DNA of 64,000 bases from Hyphomicrobiales bacterium (GTDB lineage Bacteria; Pseudomonadota; Alphaproteobacteria; Rhizobiales; Rhizobiaceae), in NCBI GenBank assembly GCA_900467745.1, contig UBQW01000002.1:39144-103143 (forward strand). Reading direction: 5' to 3'. How positions within the stretch are numbered: position 1 is the stretch's first letter; each line of letters begins with the position of its first letter. A program made the translations under genes and the position numbers. Below are positions 63,105-64,000 of this stretch, piece after piece. Under the pieces are notes generated by a model. That model was given only the letters and a program-made list of their open reading frames with translations. It did no database searches and was not told where the DNA came from.

Positions 63105-63512
63105 TTAAGTCAGCAGCGGCACGTTTTCGCGTGCCGCTGCTTCGATCAGTTGCTTGTCCAAAGTGGCGAGCGGCAGTTTCGTCTGGATTGCCAAGGCCAG
63201 GTAAGCCGCATCGTAGGCGGTCAACCGGTGCTGTTCCGCAAGGCCAAGAATTGTGTCATCGCCCGGCGAGCGCTGCGTGAAGATGCTCAGCCCGCGCAAG
63301 AGTTTCACACCTTCACGGGCCCTGTCGAAGTCGATCCGATTGCGTCTTCTCGCCATCATCAACACATTGCGCACTTCGTGCCACAATAAGTCGGGAGCGA
63401 TTGCGTCGGAGGTTTGCAGATGGACGAATGCGGCAGCCGCGATCGGCGAGCTTTCGTCTGGCAAAACCCAGCTGCACACGACAGATGAATCAACGACGAA
63501 TTTGGCCGTCAT
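63105..63512 (-). CDS. VapC-family PIN-domain toxin
   Basis: A 135-residue PIN ribonuclease. The acidic metal ligands are Asp8 (KFVVDSSVV), Glu in LLWHEVRNVL, Asp in LTAYDAAYLALA and Asp in ATLDKQL. VapC toxins cut tRNA or rRNA in translation. The ATG at 63512 overlaps the antitoxin stop in ATGA. A 12-bp perfect hairpin lies within its last codons, close to the convergent phnM end. Confidence 0.93.
   Translation of the reverse strand: MTAKFVVDSSVVCSWVLPDESSPIAAAAFVHLQTSDAIAPDLLWHEVRNVLMMARRRNRIDFDRAREGVKLLRGLSIFTQRSPGDDTILGLAEQHRLTAYDAAYLALAIQTKLPLATLDKQLIEAAARENVPLLT
63112..63141. terminator. Hairpin at the phnM/vapC convergent junction
   Basis: Perfect 12-bp stem AGCAGCGGCACG / CGTGCCGCTGCT with loop TTTTCG, lying inside the last codons of vapC and 19 bp after phnM. 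It may end the phnM transcript; no T-run. Confidence 0.5.
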
Positions 63513-63745
63513 CGCCGGCCCGTCGCCTTCCACTCGGCAATTTCTTCCGCTGTAATGCTCGGCATGGTTTTCCGGAAGGCACGGACGGCCTCGATGGCCT
63601 GCCTGCGCTTTTCGTGATCCGCCACGACAGGGGCTAACCTCGCCACCGGTAATCCATCGCGCAGGATAACGACCTCCTCGCCGGCTTCCACCTTGGCAAG
63701 GAGTTCGGGAAGGCTTGCTTCATCGATGTTGACGGTAATGGTCAT
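63509..63745 (-). CDS. VapB/Phd-family antitoxin
   Basis: A 78-residue antitoxin. The N-terminus MTITVNIDEASLPELLAKVEAGEEVVILRDGLPVARLAPV is the Phd/YefM-like fold (VNIDEA..LPELL..V..GEEVVI...G.PVARL), which both binds DNA and, through its C-terminal tail, the toxin. The ATG at 63745 is favoured by GGAG 8 nt upstream. Paired with the VapC gene, 4-nt overlap. Confidence 0.92.
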   Translation of the reverse strand: MTITVNIDEASLPELLAKVEAGEEVVILRDGLPVARLAPVVADHEKRRQAIEAVRAFRKTMPSITAEEIAEWKATGRR

Positions 63746-63769
63746 GGCGTCGCTCCGTGGGCCACGCAC

Positions 63770-63798
63770 ATGATGATCCGCATCATCCCGCCGGTCAA
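63770..63798 (-). promoter_or_regulatory. vapBC promoter with overlapping palindrome
   Basis: On the minus strand TTGACC (63793-63798), 17 nt, CATCAT (63770-63775). The palindrome GATGAT-N4-ATCATC (63772-63787) overlaps the -10, as expected for VapBC autorepression. The leader would be about 18 nt. Confidence 0.55.
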
Positions 63799-63816
63799 TC
63801 TCCAGACAATCGCTGA

Positions 63817-64000
63817 TCAGGCGGAGATAACAGCACCGGTTGCGGTGGTATCGGACACATCGGCAGTCCTGACAGCCTTGCCACCTTCCATCCGCACCTT
63901 GCCCTCGGCAAACAGCCTGAGCGCTTGCGGATAAATCTTGTGCTCGACCGTCAACACACGCGCCGCCAGCGTATCAGCTGTATCGTCGGAGAGAACAGGC
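63817..64000 (-). CDS. purN: Phosphoribosylglycinamide formyltransferase, C-terminal part (runs off the window)
   Basis: The last 60 codons and TGA stop of a minus-strand gene whose start is beyond the window. The translation includes DTADTLAARVLTVEHKIYPQ and ALRLFAEGKV, the PurN C-terminal signature (folate-binding D/T region and helix HxIYPxAL). PurN formylates GAR in purine synthesis, matching purF at the other end of the window. purM usually lies upstream. Confidence 0.9.
   Translation of the reverse strand, partial: PVLSDDTADTLAARVLTVEHKIYPQALRLFAEGKVRMEGGKAVRTADVSDTTATGAVISA

Noticed and set aside
1..64000. CRISPR arrays, tRNA/rRNA genes, transposases, integrases or prophage genes
   Set aside because: Looked for regular direct repeats, cloverleaf/CCA ends and recombinase motifs on both strands and saw none; the only dispersed-repeat-like elements are the RIME at 50.7 kb and the palindromes at 1.7 kb.

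Overview
This window is a chromosomal segment of a high-G+C alphaproteobacterium, almost certainly a member of the Rhizobiaceae (Rhizobium/Agrobacterium/Sinorhizobium group). The evidence is the rhizobial housekeeping gene order, a RIME-like palindromic element, an RopB/Omp25-type outer membrane protein and rhizobial versions of the S6 and L9 ribosomal proteins. No tRNA, rRNA, CRISPR array, transposase or phage gene was seen. The window runs from the end of cysS to the last 60 codons of purN.

Layout. 0-11 kb: cysS, a GH25 muramidase, a short-chain dehydrogenase, purF, cvpA, radA, alr and dnaB, with two type II toxin-antitoxin modules (ParD/ParE-like and TumA/TumE-like) on either side of alr. 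11.5-14.8 kb: a MarR regulator with an EmrB-like MFS pump and its HlyD adaptor. 14.8-17.3 kb: the ribosomal operon rpsF-rpsR-DUF2232-rplI. 17.6-19.8 kb: a secreted PHB-depolymerase-like esterase and an aldo/keto reductase. 20-26.5 kb: the fatty acid and envelope cluster fabD-fabG-acpP-fabF-mltG-yicC-gmk. 26.5-30.4 kb: a Pho-box-preceded pstSCAB phosphate transporter operon placed between gmk and rsmA. It lacks phoU and phoB, and its pstA is interrupted by an in-frame TAA. 30.6-38.2 kb: the envelope operon lptF-lptG-lptD-surA-pdxA-rsmA, mostly joined by 1-4 nt overlaps. 38.3-48.1 kb: a PAP2 phosphatase, pepA-holC, a GrpB-family protein, a sugar 1-dehydrogenase, a lipoprotein polysaccharide deacetylase, an ABC-F ATPase, a diguanylate cyclase-like protein, a DinB-fold protein and ndk. 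48.1-50.2 kb: a CGNR zinc-finger regulator and a lipoprotein, divergent from an orphan LivH-like permease across a 30-bp palindrome. 50.2-54.6 kb: pgsA-moaD-moaE interrupted by a RIME-like element, then uvrC and a pteridine-reductase-like SDR. 54.6-64 kb: an outer membrane beta-barrel protein, an SDR/LysR divergent pair, a glutathione S-transferase, rlmJ, a molybdopterin oxidoreductase overlapping nudK, an orphan phnM, a VapBC module and purN.

How it works together. Most genes serve core functions: envelope biogenesis (fab, mltG, lpt, surA, alr), translation, replication and repair (dnaB, radA, uvrC, holC), purine synthesis (purF, purN), and molybdopterin supply (moaD/E) for the oxidoreductase about 8 kb away. 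The accessory layer is small: three unrelated toxin-antitoxin pairs, each with a predicted promoter of its own, the pst insertion, the CGNR module, the efflux operon and palindromic repeats. I saw no large new system. The strongest anomalies are the nonsense codon in pstA, the apparently leaderless, operator-overlapped tumEA promoter, the three-stem RIME inside the molybdopterin operon, and the CGNR/permease palindrome.
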